Positions 54,133-62,536 of a stretch of DNA of 64,000 nt are shown here, piece after piece (the first letter of the stretch is position 1; each line of letters begins with the position of its first letter). The DNA is from Streptomyces fragilis (lineage in GTDB: Bacteria; Actinomycetota; Actinomycetes; Streptomycetales; Streptomycetaceae). The position numbers were made by a program, and so were the translations under genes. A model generated the notes under the pieces. The model was not told the DNA's origin and did not search any database. It worked only from the letters and a program-made list of their open reading frames with translations. The DNA lies in assembly GCF_003112515.1 (NCBI RefSeq), contig NZ_BEVZ01000010.1, positions 90,519 through 154,518 on the forward strand, read 5' to 3'.

Positions 54133-55071
54133 ATGCGACTTGGTGTGCTCGACGTGGGGTCCAACACGGTCCACCTGCTGGTGGTCGACGCCCACCCCGG
54201 CGCGTGCCCGCTCCCCGCCCACTCGGTGAAGGAGGAGCTCCGGCTCGCCCAACTCCTCGACGGCGACGGGGCGATAGGTCCCACGGGCGTCGACCGGCTG
54301 ATCGGGGTGGTCCGGGACGCGGCCCGCGCGGCCGAGGACAAGGGCGTCGAGGCGCTGCTGCCCTTCGCCACCTCCGCCGTGCGCGAGGCCCGCAACGCCG
54401 ACGAGGTGCTGGAGCGCGTGCACCGGGAGACCGGCGTGAGCCTGCGGGTGCTGTCCGGGGAGGACGAGGCGAAACTCACCTTCCTCGCCGCCCGCCGCTG
54501 GTTCGGCTGGTCGGCCGGGCGCCTGCTGGTGCTGGACATCGGCGGCGGCTCGCTGGAGATCGCCTACGGCATCGACGAGGAGCCCGACGCCGCCGTCTCG
54601 CTGCCGCTCGGCGCGGGCCGGCTCACCGGCGCCTGGCTGCGGAGCGACCCGCCGGCGCCCGAGGAGGTACGGGCACTGCGCCGCCACGTCCGCACCGAGA
54701 TAGCCCGCACGGTGGGCGAGTTCACCCGTCTCGGCAGCCCCGACCACGTGGTCGCCACCTCCAAGACCTTCCGCCAGCTGGCCCGCCTGGCGGGCGCCGC
54801 GCGCTCCGCCGAGGGCCTGTACGTGCAGCGGGAGCTGACCAGGGACGCGCTGGAGGCCTGGGTGCCCAAGCTGGCGGCGATGACCGAGCAGGAGCGTGCC
54901 GAACTGCCCGGTGTCGCCGAGGGGCGGGCTGGCCAGCTGGTCGCCGGCGCGCTGGTGGCGGAGGCGGCCATGGACCTCTTCGGCGTCGGGCGGGTGGAGA
55001 TCTGCCCCTGGGCGCTGCGCGAGGGCGTCATCCTGCGCCGCCTGGACCACCTCGACCCCCTGGACCGCTGA
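54133..55071 (+). CDS. Ppx/GppA-family phosphatase
   Basis: A 312-residue ASKHA-fold phosphatase that acts on polyphosphate or (p)ppGpp-type substrates. Motifs are RLGVLDVGSNTVHLLVVDA, FATSAVREARNADEVLERV, LVLDIGGGSLEIAYG and the C-terminal helical domain. It is the short form typical of actinobacteria, without the C-terminal HD extension of E. coli Ppx. ATG 54133 lies 7 bases after TACGTT (54120-54125), so the mRNA should be leaderless. A sugar-phosphate-isomerase-like gene and a TetR gene follow. Confidence 0.93.
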   Translation: MRLGVLDVGSNTVHLLVVDAHPGACPLPAHSVKEELRLAQLLDGDGAIGPTGVDRLIGVVRDAARAAEDKGVEALLPFATSAVREARNADEVLERVHRETGVSLRVLSGEDEAKLTFLAARRWFGWSAGRLLVLDIGGGSLEIAYGIDEEPDAAVSLPLGAGRLTGAWLRSDPPAPEEVRALRRHVRTEIARTVGEFTRLGSPDHVVATSKTFRQLARLAGAARSAEGLYVQRELTRDALEAWVPKLAAMTEQERAELPGVAEGRAGQLVAGALVAEAAMDLFGVGRVEICPWALREGVILRRLDHLDPLDR

Positions 55072-55255
55072 CGCCCGCTCCCCGGGACCCCGCCTCTCCT
55101 CGAGACCGGGCCCCGCCTCCCTCGAGACCGGCCCCGCCTCACCCAGGACCGGGTCCCGCTCCCCGGGCTCCCGACCGGAGAAACGGACCCGTGGGCGGCC
55201 GGGAACCGCCCCCGAGCCCCCGCCGCTTCCGCGCACCTCCCGTACTCTTGCTGCC

Positions 55256-56080
55256 GTGGCAGAACCAGTCGTCCGCATCCCCGACGCGAAGGTCGCGCTG
55301 TCCACCGCCTCCGTCTATCCGGAGTCCACCGCGACGGCCTTCGAGATCGCCGCGCGCCTGGGCTACGACGGCGTCGAGGTCATGGTGTGGAACGACCCGG
55401 TGAGCCAGGACATCGAGGGCCTGCGCCGCCTCAGCGACCACCACCGGATCCCGATCCTCGCCGTGCACGCCCCCTGCCTGCTGATCACGCAGCGGGTCTG
55501 GTCCAGCGACCCCTGGGTCCGGCTCCAGCGCGCCCGCTCGGCCGCCGAGCGGCTGGGCGCCACCACGGTCGTGGTCCACCCGCCGTTCCGCTGGCAGCGC
55601 CAGTACGCGCGGGACTTCGTCTCCGGCATTTGGCGGATGGCCGACGAGACGGACGTCCGGTTCGCCGTGGAGAACATGTACCCCTGGCGCTACCGCGACC
55701 GGGAGATGCTCGCCTACGCCCCCGGCTGGGACCCCACCGACGAGGACTACCGGCACTTCACGATCGATCTCAGCCACACCGCCACGGCCCGCACCGACAC
55801 CATGGCGATGATCGGCCGCATGGGGGACCGCCTCGGTCACGTCCACCTGGCCGACGGGAAGGGCTCGGCCAAGGACGAGCACCTGGTCCCCGGCCGCGGC
55901 GACCAGCCCTGCGCCGAACTCCTCGAAGGGCTCGCCGGCTCCGGCTTCGACGGCCACGTCGTCATCGAGGTCAATACCCGCCGCGCGATGTCCAACGCGG
56001 AACGCGAGGCCGACCTGGCCGAGGCGCTGGCCTTCACCCGCCTCCACCTCGCCTCCCCGCTGCGGGTCAAGGGCCAGTGA
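55256..56080 (+). CDS. Sugar phosphate isomerase/epimerase-like TIM-barrel protein
   Basis: A 274-residue AP endonuclease 2/xylose isomerase-like TIM barrel. Metal-site segments are AVHAPCLLITQRVW, TTVVVHPPFRWQRQ, FAVENMYPW, HFTIDLSHTATA, GHVHLADGKGSAKDEHLVPG and HVVIEVNTR. Substrate unknown; several relatives isomerise or epimerise ketoses or inositols. TACTCT (55243-55248) lies 7 bases before GTG 55256, a leaderless pattern. The stop overlaps the start of a TetR gene (GTGA at 56077-56080), so the two are coupled. Confidence 0.87.
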   Translation: MAEPVVRIPDAKVALSTASVYPESTATAFEIAARLGYDGVEVMVWNDPVSQDIEGLRRLSDHHRIPILAVHAPCLLITQRVWSSDPWVRLQRARSAAERLGATTVVVHPPFRWQRQYARDFVSGIWRMADETDVRFAVENMYPWRYRDREMLAYAPGWDPTDEDYRHFTIDLSHTATARTDTMAMIGRMGDRLGHVHLADGKGSAKDEHLVPGRGDQPCAELLEGLAGSGFDGHVVIEVNTRRAMSNAEREADLAEALAFTRLHLASPLRVKGQ

Positions 56081-56724
56081 CCGCCCAGCCGACCGGGCCA
56101 CGCCGTGGCCGTGGCCGCCCGCCCCGCGCCGCGGCCTCCGCCGAGACCCCGGCCACCCGCGACCGCATCCTGGCCGCCGCCCGCGAGGTGTTCGCCGAGC
56201 GCGGCTACGAGAAGGCCAGCGTGCGCGGCATCGCCAAGGCGGCCGACGTGGACCCCGCGCTGGTGCACCACTACTTCGGCACCAAGGAGCAGGTCTTCGA
56301 GTCGGCCGTGGAGGGCGCCTTCGCCCCCGTGCTGCGCACCCGGCCCCTGACCGAGCTGCGTCCGGACCGCGCCGGGGAGCAGTTCGTCCGCATGTTCCTC
56401 GGCATCTGGGAGAACCCGGCGACCCGGGCCCCGCTGCTCGCCATCATCCGCTCCGCGGTCAGCAACGAGGCCGCCGCCGCGATCTTCCGCCGGCTCGTCG
56501 CCGGGCTGGTGCTGAGCAAGGTCGCCAAGGAGCTCGACGCGCCCGACGCGGAGCTGCGCGCCGAGCTGGCCGCCGCCCAGGTGGTCGGCGTGGTGATGCT
56601 GCGGTACGTGATCAAGGTCGAGCCGATCGCCTCCGCCGACCCGGAGGAGCTGATCGCCCGCCTCGGCCCCGTCCTCCAGCACCACCTCACCGGCTCCACC
56701 GGCGCCGGCCCGGCCGCCGGCTGA
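56077..56724 (+). CDS. TetR-family transcriptional regulator
   Basis: A 215-residue repressor. The N-terminal HTH is ATRDRILAAAREVFAERGYE then KASVRGIAKAADVDPALVHH, followed by YFGTKEQVFESAVEGAF. The C-terminal ligand domain is of the TetR_C_17/PsrA-like helical type (TRAPLLAIIRSAVSNEAAAA). It is translationally coupled to the TIM-barrel gene, so it may sense that pathway. A basic Gly/Arg-rich leader (PRRGRGRPPR) precedes the HTH. Its operator is not obvious nearby. Confidence 0.9.
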   Translation: MTAQPTGPRRGRGRPPRAAASAETPATRDRILAAAREVFAERGYEKASVRGIAKAADVDPALVHHYFGTKEQVFESAVEGAFAPVLRTRPLTELRPDRAGEQFVRMFLGIWENPATRAPLLAIIRSAVSNEAAAAIFRRLVAGLVLSKVAKELDAPDAELRAELAAAQVVGVVMLRYVIKVEPIASADPEELIARLGPVLQHHLTGSTGAGPAAG

Positions 56725-56830
56725 GCCGGCGGGCGCATCTCACGTCCCGCATTCCGGACAACCGTGTCCGACCGGTGGATGCCCGGCGTACTCTCGTCAG
56801 GGCCAGTACTTCCCTAAGGAGCGAGCGACG

Positions 56831-58684
56831 ATGCCCGAGCTGAGGTCCCGCACAGTCACCCACGGCCGCAACATGGCGGGCGCCCGCGCCCTTATGCGGG
56901 CCTCCGGTGTACCGGGTGCGGACATCGGCCGGAAGCCGATCATCGCCATCGCCAACTCCTTCACGGAGTTCGTGCCGGGACACACCCACCTGCAGCCGGT
57001 CGGCCGCATCATCAGTGAGGCCGTCAAGGCGGCCGGCGGCATCCCGCGCGAGTTCAACACCATCGCCGTGGACGACGGCATCGCCATGGGCCACGGTGGC
57101 ATGCTGTACTCCCTGCCCTCCCGCGACCTGATCGCGGACAGCGTGGAGTACATGGTCGAGGCCCACTGCGCCGACGCGATGATCTGCGTCTCCAACTGCG
57201 ACAAGATCACCCCGGGCATGCTGATGGCCGCCCTGCGGCTGAACATCCCCACCGTGTTCGTCTCCGGCGGCCCCATGGAGTCCGGCCGGGCCACCCTGGT
57301 CGACGGCACCGTGCGCACCCTGGACCTGGTCGACGCCATCTCCGAGGCGGTCAACGACAAGGTCTCCGACGAGGACATCTTGCGCATCGAGGAGTCCGCC
57401 TGCCCCACCTGCGGCAGCTGTTCCGGCATGTTCACGGCCAACTCGATGAACTGCCTGACCGAGGCCATCGGCCTCTCCCTGCCGGGCAACGGCTCCGTCC
57501 TCGCCACCCACACCGCCCGCCGCGCCCTCTACGAGAGGGCCGCGAGCACGGTGATGGACCTGGTGGACCGCTACTACGGCCAGGACGACGAGACGGCCCT
57601 GCCGCGCAGCATCGCCACCTTCTCGGCCTTCGAGAACGCGATGGCGCTCGACATCGCCATGGGCGGCTCCACCAACACGATCCTCCACCTGCTTGCCGCC
57701 GCCCACGAGGCCGGCGTCCCGTTCGGGCTGGAGCAGATCGACGCCGTCTCCCGCCGCGTCCCCTGCCTCGCCAAGGTCGCGCCGAACGTGGCGAAGGACC
57801 GCACGTACTACATGGAGGACGTGCACCGCGCCGGCGGCATCCCCGCCCTGCTCGGCGAGCTGCACCGGGCCGGTCTGCTCAACGAGGACGTGCACTCCGT
57901 GCACAGCCCGTCGCTGGACGACTGGCTGAAGACCTGGGACGTGCGGGGCGGCTCCCCGTCCGCCGAGGCCGTCGAGCTCTGGCACGCCGCCCCCGGCTGC
58001 GTCCGCTCCGCCGAGGCGTTCTCCCAGTCCGAGCGCTGGGAGGCGCTGGACGTCGACGCGGAGGGCGGCTGCATCCGCTCCGCGGCCCACGCCTACTCCA
58101 AGGACGGCGGCCTCGCCGTGCTGCGCGGCAACCTCGCGGTCGACGGCTGCGTGGTCAAGACGGCCGGCGTCGACGAGTCCATCTGGACCTTCGAGGGTCC
58201 CGCGGTGGTCTGCGACTCGCAGGAGGAGGCCGTCGAGAAGATCCTGAACAAGCAGGTCACCGACGGCGACGTGGTCGTCATCCGCTACGAGGGCCCCAAG
58301 GGCGGTCCCGGCATGCAGGAGATGCTCTACCCGACGTCCTTCCTCAAGGGCCGCGGCCTGGGCAAGACCTGCGCGCTGATCACCGACGGCCGCTTCTCCG
58401 GCGGCACCTCCGGGCTGTCCATCGGGCACGCCTCCCCGGAGGCGGCGTCCGGAGGCACGATCGCCCTCGTCCAGAACGGCGACCGGATCCGCATCGACAT
58501 CCCCAACCGGTCCATCGAGCTGCTCGTCCCCGACGAGGAGCTGGCCCGCCGCGAGGAGGCGCTGGGCGGGCGGTACGCGCCGCGTGCCCGCGACCGCAAG
58601 GTGTCCGCGGCGCTCCGCGCCTACGCGGCGATGGCCACCAGCGCCGACCAGGGCGCCGTCCGCGACGTCACCCGCCTCGGCTGA
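56831..58684 (+). CDS. ilvD: Dihydroxy-acid dehydratase
   Basis: A 617-residue iron-sulfur dehydratase for the third step of valine, leucine and isoleucine synthesis. Motifs are MICVSNCDKITPGMLMAALR, the Fe-S segment CPTCGSCSGMFTANSMNCL, AMGGSTNTILHLLAAAHEAG, YEGPKGGPGMQEMLYPTS, and GRFSGGTSGLSIGHASPEAA. ATG 56831 has AAGGAG 9 bases upstream. A TACTCT -10 candidate (56789-56794) with TGTCCG 18 bases upstream places transcription start near 56801. I see no leader peptide or attenuator. Confidence 0.97.
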   Translation: MPELRSRTVTHGRNMAGARALMRASGVPGADIGRKPIIAIANSFTEFVPGHTHLQPVGRIISEAVKAAGGIPREFNTIAVDDGIAMGHGGMLYSLPSRDLIADSVEYMVEAHCADAMICVSNCDKITPGMLMAALRLNIPTVFVSGGPMESGRATLVDGTVRTLDLVDAISEAVNDKVSDEDILRIEESACPTCGSCSGMFTANSMNCLTEAIGLSLPGNGSVLATHTARRALYERAASTVMDLVDRYYGQDDETALPRSIATFSAFENAMALDIAMGGSTNTILHLLAAAHEAGVPFGLEQIDAVSRRVPCLAKVAPNVAKDRTYYMEDVHRAGGIPALLGELHRAGLLNEDVHSVHSPSLDDWLKTWDVRGGSPSAEAVELWHAAPGCVRSAEAFSQSERWEALDVDAEGGCIRSAAHAYSKDGGLAVLRGNLAVDGCVVKTAGVDESIWTFEGPAVVCDSQEEAVEKILNKQVTDGDVVVIRYEGPKGGPGMQEMLYPTSFLKGRGLGKTCALITDGRFSGGTSGLSIGHASPEAASGGTIALVQNGDRIRIDIPNRSIELLVPDEELARREEALGGRYAPRARDRKVSAALRAYAAMATSADQGAVRDVTRLG

Positions 58685-58691
58685 CACCGTT

Positions 58692-58728
58692 CCGGCGGCG
58701 CGGTTCCCGGAGGGGGTCGCGCCGCCGG
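58692..58728 (+). terminator. Terminator after ilvD
   Basis: An 11-bp perfect stem, CCGGCGGCGCG with CGCGCCGCCGG, and a 15-base loop, ending in TT, just after the ilvD stop. Confidence 0.7.
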
Positions 58729-58884
58729 TTCGTCCCGCCGGCCCGTCCCACCGGCCCGGCGCGCGTCATGTGCCGGAATCCGGAATGAGGAATTCCCGCG
58801 CAGGAATTGCGAGACTTCCGCCCCAGCCATCCCAACCCCGGGAAAACGGCCTCGGGCCCCCACCGGCTTCCCCACCATGGGCAC

Positions 58885-59712
58885 ATGACCTCGCCCACCG
58901 CGCGCCCCCTGCCCCACGACTCCCTGGTCCAGGCCCACGCCGAGCGGGCCCGCTCCTTCAACGGCGCGGCCGCCGTCTACGCCGCCGCGCGTCCGTCCTA
59001 CCCGCCCGCGCTGCTGGACGCCGTCGAAGAACTGGCGGGCCGTCCCGTCGAGGGAGCCGATGTGGCCGACGTGGGCGCCGGGACCGGCATCTCCACCACG
59101 ATCCTGCGTGCCCGCGGTGCCCGTGTCGTGGCCGTGGAGCCGGGCGACGGCATGGCCGCCCAGTTCCGCGTCGCCCTCCCCGACGCGCCGCTGGTCAGGG
59201 GGGACGGCAACCACCTCCCGCTGGCCTCCGGGTCCGTGGACCTGATCACCTACGCCCAGTCCTGGCACTGGACCGACCCCGCGCTCTCCTTCCCCGAGGC
59301 CATGCGCGTCCTGCGACCCGGCGGCGCGCTCGCCCTCTGGTGGAACACCGACGCCCAGGACATCCCGTGGATCGCCGAGCAGGCCGACCGCATCAGGCAG
59401 CACTTCGGCGACGCCCGCGCCAACAAGTCCGGCGGCGGCACCCGCACCCTCGGCAACGGCATGCACTTCGCCGGCGCCCCGTTCCCGCCCGCCCCCGACC
59501 GGATCGGCCGCCGCGTCGTGCGCTGGAGCCGCCGGGTCCCGGTCGACACCCACCTGGCCAACATCGCCAGCCACTCCCTCTTCATCCTGCACGGTGAGGA
59601 AATGACCCGGGCCTTCCTGGACCAGGAGCGCGCCTGCCTCCAGGAGACCTTCCCGGACGGCGTCGTCGAGGAGACCTACGACGTCCTGCTCCTGGTCGTC
59701 ACCGCGCCCTGA
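58885..59712 (+). CDS. Class I SAM-dependent methyltransferase
   Basis: A 275-residue methyltransferase. SAM motif I is GADVADVGAGTGISTTILRA, the acidic loop VVAVEPGDGMAAQFR, motif IV-like SVDLITYAQSWHWTDPALSF, and VLRPGGALALWWNTDAQDIP. The C-terminal 100 residues are variable, as in metabolite methyltransferases of the UbiE/Methyltransf_11 group, so the substrate is not predictable. ATG 58885 lies 6 bases after CACCAT (58873-58878), a weaker leaderless pattern. An upstream GGAATTCC palindrome lies around 58789. Confidence 0.88.
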   Translation: MTSPTARPLPHDSLVQAHAERARSFNGAAAVYAAARPSYPPALLDAVEELAGRPVEGADVADVGAGTGISTTILRARGARVVAVEPGDGMAAQFRVALPDAPLVRGDGNHLPLASGSVDLITYAQSWHWTDPALSFPEAMRVLRPGGALALWWNTDAQDIPWIAEQADRIRQHFGDARANKSGGGTRTLGNGMHFAGAPFPPAPDRIGRRVVRWSRRVPVDTHLANIASHSLFILHGEEMTRAFLDQERACLQETFPDGVVEETYDVLLLVVTAP

Positions 59713-59863
59713 GTGCCCCGGACGGGCAGCCGGGCGCGCCCCGACACCCGGGCCGCGGGGACCCGCCCGCCGTGCCACCTCCCCAGGTCCACCCGCCACC
59801 TTCACCCCCAGGCCGCCGCGTGAACTCGTGCGGCGGCCTTGACGTGTCCGGACCGGCGGAGAA

Positions 59864-59885
59864 TTATTCACCACATGATGAATAA
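59864..59885. promoter_or_regulatory. AT-rich inverted repeat over the ABC gene start
   Basis: TTATTCA (59864-59870) and TGAATAA (59879-59885) form a perfect 7-bp inverted repeat with 8 bases between, spanning the start codon at 59875/59878. Such an AT-rich palindrome stands out here and looks like a repressor operator. A -10-like AATTAT (59862-59867) overlaps one arm. Confidence 0.6.
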
Positions 59886-60672
59886 AGAGCCCGGTCCGGC
59901 GATCCGGGCCACCGGCCTGACCGCCGTCCGGGGCCCCCGCACCGTGCTGCGCGACCTCGACTTCACCGTGCCCGCCGGCCGCGTCACCGGCCTCCTCGGC
60001 CCCTCGGGCTGCGGGAAGTCCACCCTGATGCGCGCCGTCATGGGCACCCAGGCCAAGGTCGCCGGAGACCTGCGGGTCCTCGGCCTGCCGGCCGGCCACC
60101 CCTCCCTGCGCGCCCGCATCGGCTACGTCACCCAGGCTCCCGCGGTCTTCGCCGACCTCACCGTCCGGCAGAACCTGGAGTACTTCGCGGCCGTCCTCGA
60201 CCCCGGCCGGCGCGCCGCCGCCCGCCGCGAGGAGAACGTCACCCGCGCCATCCGCGACGTGGACCTCACCAGCCACGCCGACGCCCTGGCCGCCCACCTC
60301 TCCGGGGGCCAGCGCAGCCGCGTCTCCCTCGCCGTCGCCCTGCTCGGCTCCCCCGAACTCCTGGTCCTCGACGAACCCACCGTCGGCCTCGACCCGGTGC
60401 TGCGCCGCGACCTCTGGGACCTCTTCCACGCCCTCGCCGCCGACCGCGGCGCCGGCCTGCTGATCTCCTCCCACGTCATGGACGAGGCCGAGCGCTGCCA
60501 CGGGCTCCTGCTCATGCGCGAGGGCGAGATCCTCGCCCAGGACAGCCCCGACGACCTGAGGGCCCGGACCGGCGCCGACACCGTCGAGGCGGCCTTCCTC
60601 ACCCTGATCGACCAGGCCGCCGAAGCCGCCACCGCGGCCACCCGGTCCCACAGCCAGGAGACGTCCCGATGA
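59875..60672 (+). CDS. ABC transporter ATP-binding protein
   Basis: A 265-residue ATPase of an ABC-2-type exporter. Walker A is LLGPSGCGKSTLMRAVM, the signature LSGGQRSRVSLAVALLGSP, Walker B ELLVLDEPTVGLDP, and the H-loop LLISSHVMDEAERC. The start is one of two adjacent ATG codons at 59875 and 59878. It is followed by the permease gene, overlapping by ATGA, so they form a two-protein exporter. The start region lies inside an inverted repeat that could be an operator. The cargo is unknown; drug or lipid export is typical of the class. Confidence 0.92.
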   Translation: MMNKEPGPAIRATGLTAVRGPRTVLRDLDFTVPAGRVTGLLGPSGCGKSTLMRAVMGTQAKVAGDLRVLGLPAGHPSLRARIGYVTQAPAVFADLTVRQNLEYFAAVLDPGRRAAARREENVTRAIRDVDLTSHADALAAHLSGGQRSRVSLAVALLGSPELLVLDEPTVGLDPVLRRDLWDLFHALAADRGAGLLISSHVMDEAERCHGLLLMREGEILAQDSPDDLRARTGADTVEAAFLTLIDQAAEAATAATRSHSQETSR

Positions 60673-61421
60673 GCACCCCGCCCCTCAGCCCCGCCAGGAC
60701 CGTCGCCACCGCCGCCCGCGTCCTGCGCCAGCTGCGCAACGACCCCCGCACCATCGCCCTGCTGCTCCTGGTGCCCTGTCTCCTGCTGCTCCTGCTCCGC
60801 TACGTCTTCGACGGCAGCCCGCAGACCTTCGACGACATCGGCGCCTCGCTGCTCGGCATCTTCCCGCTGATCACGATGTTCCTGGTCACCAGCATCGCCA
60901 CCCTGCGCGAACGCACCTCCGGCACCCTGGAGCGGCTCCTCGCCATGCCGCTCGGCAAGGCCGACTTCATCGCCGGCTACGCCCTCGCCTTCGGCACCCT
61001 GGCCGTCGTCCAGTCGCTGCTCACCACCGGCCTCGCCGTCTGGGGCCTGGGCCTCGACGTCACCGGCTCGCCCTGGCTGCTGCTCCTGGTGGCCCTGCTC
61101 GACGCGATCCTGGGCACCGCCCTCGGCCTCTTCGTCTCCGCCTTCGCCGCCTCGGAGTTCCAGGCCGTCCAGTTCATGCCGGCCGTGATCTTCCCCCAGC
61201 TCCTGCTGTGCGGCCTGTTCACCCCGCGCGACCAGATGCAGCCGGTCCTCGAGGCGGTCTCCGACGTGCTGCCCATGTCCTACGCCGTCGACGGCATGAA
61301 CGAGGTCCAGCAGCACGCCGGGGTGACCGGCGACTTCGTCCGCGACGTGCTCGTCATGGTGGGCTGCGCGCTCCTGGTGCTCGCCGTCGGCGCCGCGACC
61401 CTCCGCCGCCGCACGGCCTGA
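60669..61421 (+). CDS. ABC-2 type transporter permease
   Basis: A 250-residue membrane protein with six hydrophobic segments (TIALLLLVPCLLLLLLRYVF; IGASLLGIFPLITMFLVTSI; YALAFGTLAVVQSLLTTGLA; LLLLVALLDAILGTALGLFV; AVIFPQLLLCGLF; VLVMVGCALLVLAVGAATL). The ABC-2 signature is REERTSGTLERLLAMP-like (TLRERTSGTLERLLAMPLGK) on the cytoplasmic loop. It pairs with the ATPase at 59875-60672 through an ATGA overlap at 60669. Confidence 0.93.
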   Translation: MSTPPLSPARTVATAARVLRQLRNDPRTIALLLLVPCLLLLLLRYVFDGSPQTFDDIGASLLGIFPLITMFLVTSIATLRERTSGTLERLLAMPLGKADFIAGYALAFGTLAVVQSLLTTGLAVWGLGLDVTGSPWLLLLVALLDAILGTALGLFVSAFAASEFQAVQFMPAVIFPQLLLCGLFTPRDQMQPVLEAVSDVLPMSYAVDGMNEVQQHAGVTGDFVRDVLVMVGCALLVLAVGAATLRRRTA

Positions 61422-61482
61422 CGCGCGCCGCTGCGGGGAGGACCGGCCACCGGTGCGGGACGGGCCGGCCACGGCTTCGGGC

Positions 61483-61542
61483 AGGCGGTCGCCACCTCGG
61501 GGAGGCGGTCGCCACCTCGGGGAGGGCCGTCGCCGCTCGGGG
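61483..61542 (+). repeat. Three tandem 20-bp repeats upstream of proC
   Basis: Two identical 20-base units (AGGCGGTCGCCACCTCGGGG, at 61483 and 61503) and a third degenerate one (61523) lie between the ABC permease and proC. They are outside coding sequence. No function is evident. Confidence 0.85.
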
Positions 61543-61651
61543 GAGCACGTCCGCCCGGCCGTTCCGCCTGGCGGACGTGCGCGGTGTTCCCCCGGCCCCG
61601 GTGCGAGGATGGCCAGGGACGACGCGCAACTCCCCGGAGGGCACCACCCAC

Positions 61652-62464
61652 ATGAGCCAGAAAGTCGCAGTCCTCGGCACCGGCAAGATCGGCGAAGCCC
61701 TGCTCAGCGGAATGATCCGGGGCGGCTGGAACCCGTCCGACCTGCTGGTCACCGCCCGCCGCCCCGAGCGCGCGGAGGAGCTCCGCACCCGCTACGGCGT
61801 CACCCCGGTCGGCAACCCCGAGGCCGCCAAGTCGGCCGACACCCTGATCCTGACGGTCAAGCCGCAGGACATGGGCGCCCTGGTCGAGGAGCTCGCTCCG
61901 CACGTCCCCGCCGACCGCCTGGTCATCAGCGGTGCCGCCGGCATCACGACCGCCTTCCTGGAGGAGCGCCTCCCGGCCGGCGTCCCGGTGGTCCGCGTCA
62001 TGCCCAACACGCCGGCCCTGGTCGACGAGGCCATGTCCGTGATCTCCGCGGGCAGCCACGCCACCGCCGCGCACATCGAGACCGCCGAGCAGATCTTCGG
62101 CTCCGTGGGCCAGACGCTCCGCGTCCCCGAGTCGCAGCAGGACGCCTGCACGGCCCTCTCCGGCTCCGGCCCGGCGTACTTCTACTACCTCGTCGAGGCC
62201 ATGACCGACGCGGGCATCCTGCTCGGCCTGCCCCGGGACAAGGCGCACGACCTGATCGTCCAGTCCGCCATCGGAGCCGCCGTCATGCTCCGGGACAGCG
62301 GCGAACACCCCGTGAAGCTCCGCGAGAACGTCACCTCCCCCGCGGGCACCACCATCAGCGCCATCCGCGAACTGGAGAACCACGGCGTCCGCGCCGCCCT
62401 GATCGCCGCGCTGGAGGCCGCTCGCGACCGAAGCCGCGAACTCGCCTCCGGCAACGGCAACTGA
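61652..62464 (+). CDS. proC: Pyrroline-5-carboxylate reductase
   Basis: A 270-residue enzyme for the last step of proline synthesis, reducing pyrroline-5-carboxylate with NAD(P)H. The cofactor motif is VAVLGTGKIGEALLSGMIRG, with LTVKPQDMGALVEEL, VVRVMPNTPALVDEAMSVIS, the signature SGSGPAYFYYLVEAMTDAGI, and NVTSPAGTTISAIRELEN. ATG 61652 follows GGAGGG by 10 bases. It ends 18 bases before a large hairpin shared with the convergent trpS gene. Confidence 0.96.
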   Translation: MSQKVAVLGTGKIGEALLSGMIRGGWNPSDLLVTARRPERAEELRTRYGVTPVGNPEAAKSADTLILTVKPQDMGALVEELAPHVPADRLVISGAAGITTAFLEERLPAGVPVVRVMPNTPALVDEAMSVISAGSHATAAHIETAEQIFGSVGQTLRVPESQQDACTALSGSGPAYFYYLVEAMTDAGILLGLPRDKAHDLIVQSAIGAAVMLRDSGEHPVKLRENVTSPAGTTISAIRELENHGVRAALIAALEAARDRSRELASGNGN

Positions 62465-62481
62465 CGCGCACCGACGCACCA

Positions 62482-62533
62482 CTGCGGCGTCCGGGGAGGC
62501 GGACGACCGGTCCGCCCCCCGGGACGCCCGCAG
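62482..62533. terminator. Bidirectional terminator between proC and trpS
   Basis: A long, almost complete stem: CTGCG with CGCAG, GCGTCC with GGACGC, and GGCGGAC with GTCCGCC around a short loop. It lies within 4 bases of the trpS stop and 18 of the proC stop. Confidence 0.75.
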
Positions 62534-62536
62534 CCT

